This document shows, in pieces, positions 6,836-7,414 of a stretch of 7,414 nt of DNA; positions within the stretch are counted from its first letter, which is position 1, and the number at the start of each line of letters is the position of its first letter. Position numbers and translations under genes: made by a program. The notes beneath the pieces are model-generated. The model worked only from the letters and a program-made list of their open reading frames with translations, was not told where the DNA came from and made no database searches. Location: positions 1 through 7,414 of the forward strand of contig CADBQJ010000146.1 in the NCBI GenBank assembly GCA_902796785.1, given 5' to 3'. This DNA comes from Fibrobacter succinogenes. Lineage in GTDB: Bacteria > Fibrobacterota > Fibrobacteria > Fibrobacterales > CADBQJ01.

Positions 6836-7414
6836 AGCAACAGCCTCGACATGGACGCCCCCTACAAGGTCTACCTCTCCGAAAAGGAACTTCCCTCGGC
6901 GTGGTACAACGTCCGCGCCGACATGAAGAAGAAGCCCGCCCCGCTGCTCAACCCCGGCACCGGCAAGCCCGTGACCTTCGAGGAGCTGACCCCCGTCTTC
7001 TGCGACGAGCTCGTGAAGCAGGAGCTGGACAACGACACCGCCTACGTCTCGATTCCCGGCGAGATCCTCGACTTCTACCGGATGTACCGCCCCTCCCCGC
7101 TGACCCGCGCCTACTTCCTGGAACGCGCGCTCGGCACCCCGGCGCGCATCTACTACAAGTTCGAAGGCAACAACACCTCGGGCTCCCACAAGCTCAACTC
7201 CGCCATCGCGCAGGCCTACTACGCCAAGAAGCAGGGGCTGAAGGGCGTGACCACCGAAACCGGCGCCGGCCAGTGGGGCACCGCGCTCTCCATGGCGTCG
7301 GCCTTCTTCGGCCTCGACTGCCAGGTCTACATGGTGAAGGTCTCCTACGAGCAGAAGCCCTTCCGCCGCGAAGTGATGCGCACCTACGGCGCCTCCGTCA
7401 CCCCCTCCCCCTCG
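6833..7414 (+). CDS. trpB: TrpB2-type tryptophan synthase beta chain, 3' truncated by the window
   Basis: First 194 residues; the gene runs off the window end. PLP-dependent enzyme that joins indole and serine to make tryptophan. The roughly 85-residue leader before RPSPLTRAYFLERALGTPAR (86-105) is longer than in classical TrpB and characteristic of the TrpB2 group. Then come YYKFEGNNTSGSHKLNSA (107-124), with K120 as the PLP Schiff-base lysine, and VTTETGAGQWGTALSMA (139-155), with E142 as the catalytic glutamate; the Trp in GAGQWG is TrpB2-like, where TrpB1 has His. The sequence continues normally through VYMVKVSYEQKPFRREVMR. TrpB2 enzymes often act without a canonical TrpA, for instance in indole salvage. 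No trpA or other trp gene lies upstream, consistent with a stand-alone enzyme, but downstream sequence is not visible. It has its own leader, so is probably expressed separately from polA-coaE. Confidence 0.93.
   Translation, partial: MSNSLDMDAPYKVYLSEKELPSAWYNVRADMKKKPAPLLNPGTGKPVTFEELTPVFCDELVKQELDNDTAYVSIPGEILDFYRMYRPSPLTRAYFLERALGTPARIYYKFEGNNTSGSHKLNSAIAQAYYAKKQGLKGVTTETGAGQWGTALSMASAFFGLDCQVYMVKVSYEQKPFRREVMRTYGASVTPSPS

Noticed and set aside
6516..6836. Small plus-strand open frame across the coaE end and the intergenic gap
   Set aside because: Arg/Gly/Pro-rich off-frame shadow of coaE, with no ribosome site and no similarity that I recognise.
1..7414. CRISPR arrays, tRNA/rRNA genes, insertion sequences or phage genes
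   Set aside because: No spaced direct repeats, cloverleaf-like segments, terminal inverted repeats or transposase/phage motifs were seen; almost all of the window is accounted for by housekeeping-like coding genes.

Overview
The window is a very GC-rich (about 70% by eye, GC-dominated third codon positions) bacterial chromosomal segment. All genes lie on the + strand and there is almost no non-coding space. There are no mobile elements, CRISPR arrays, tRNAs or rRNAs. Gene content (two LPGxGxxY membrane proteins resembling the DUF5683 group, a PF09818-type ATPase, a PolA without proofreading residues, and a TrpB2-type synthase) fits a high-GC lineage related to the Fibrobacterota/FCB bacteria. 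That placement is an inference from family distribution, not a firm assignment.

Layout. Positions 1-1010 hold the 3' part of a membrane-protein gene that begins before the window. Its first visible part is an Ala-rich segment with an eight-residue Asp-Ser/Thr-Ala periodicity, followed by a DUF5683-like domain. Positions 1019-1777 encode a second, shorter protein with a clear signal peptide and the same two conserved hydrophobic blocks, so the two look like diverged tandem paralogues. Positions 1785-3482 encode a PF09818/COG3044 'ABC-class' ATPase. Positions 3482-6136 encode DNA polymerase I (polA), and 6136-6759 encode dephospho-CoA kinase (coaE). The first two junctions are 7-8 bp long. The last two are one-base TGATG stop/start overlaps, so the five genes look like one translationally coupled operon.

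The only real intergenic gap (6760-6832, 73 bp) has an AT-rich near-palindrome in otherwise GC-rich DNA, a small GC hairpin and a good Shine-Dalgarno site. It leads into the 5' part of a TrpB2-type tryptophan synthase beta chain (6833 to the window end).

How the genes fit together. polA (DNA repair, Okazaki-fragment processing) and coaE (last step of CoA synthesis) are often neighbours in bacteria. The less expected part is the upstream half: two predicted envelope proteins and a nucleic-acid-associated-looking ATPase coupled directly to polA. The ATPase-polA coupling is the best lead here. I see no clear evidence for a wholly new multi-gene system.
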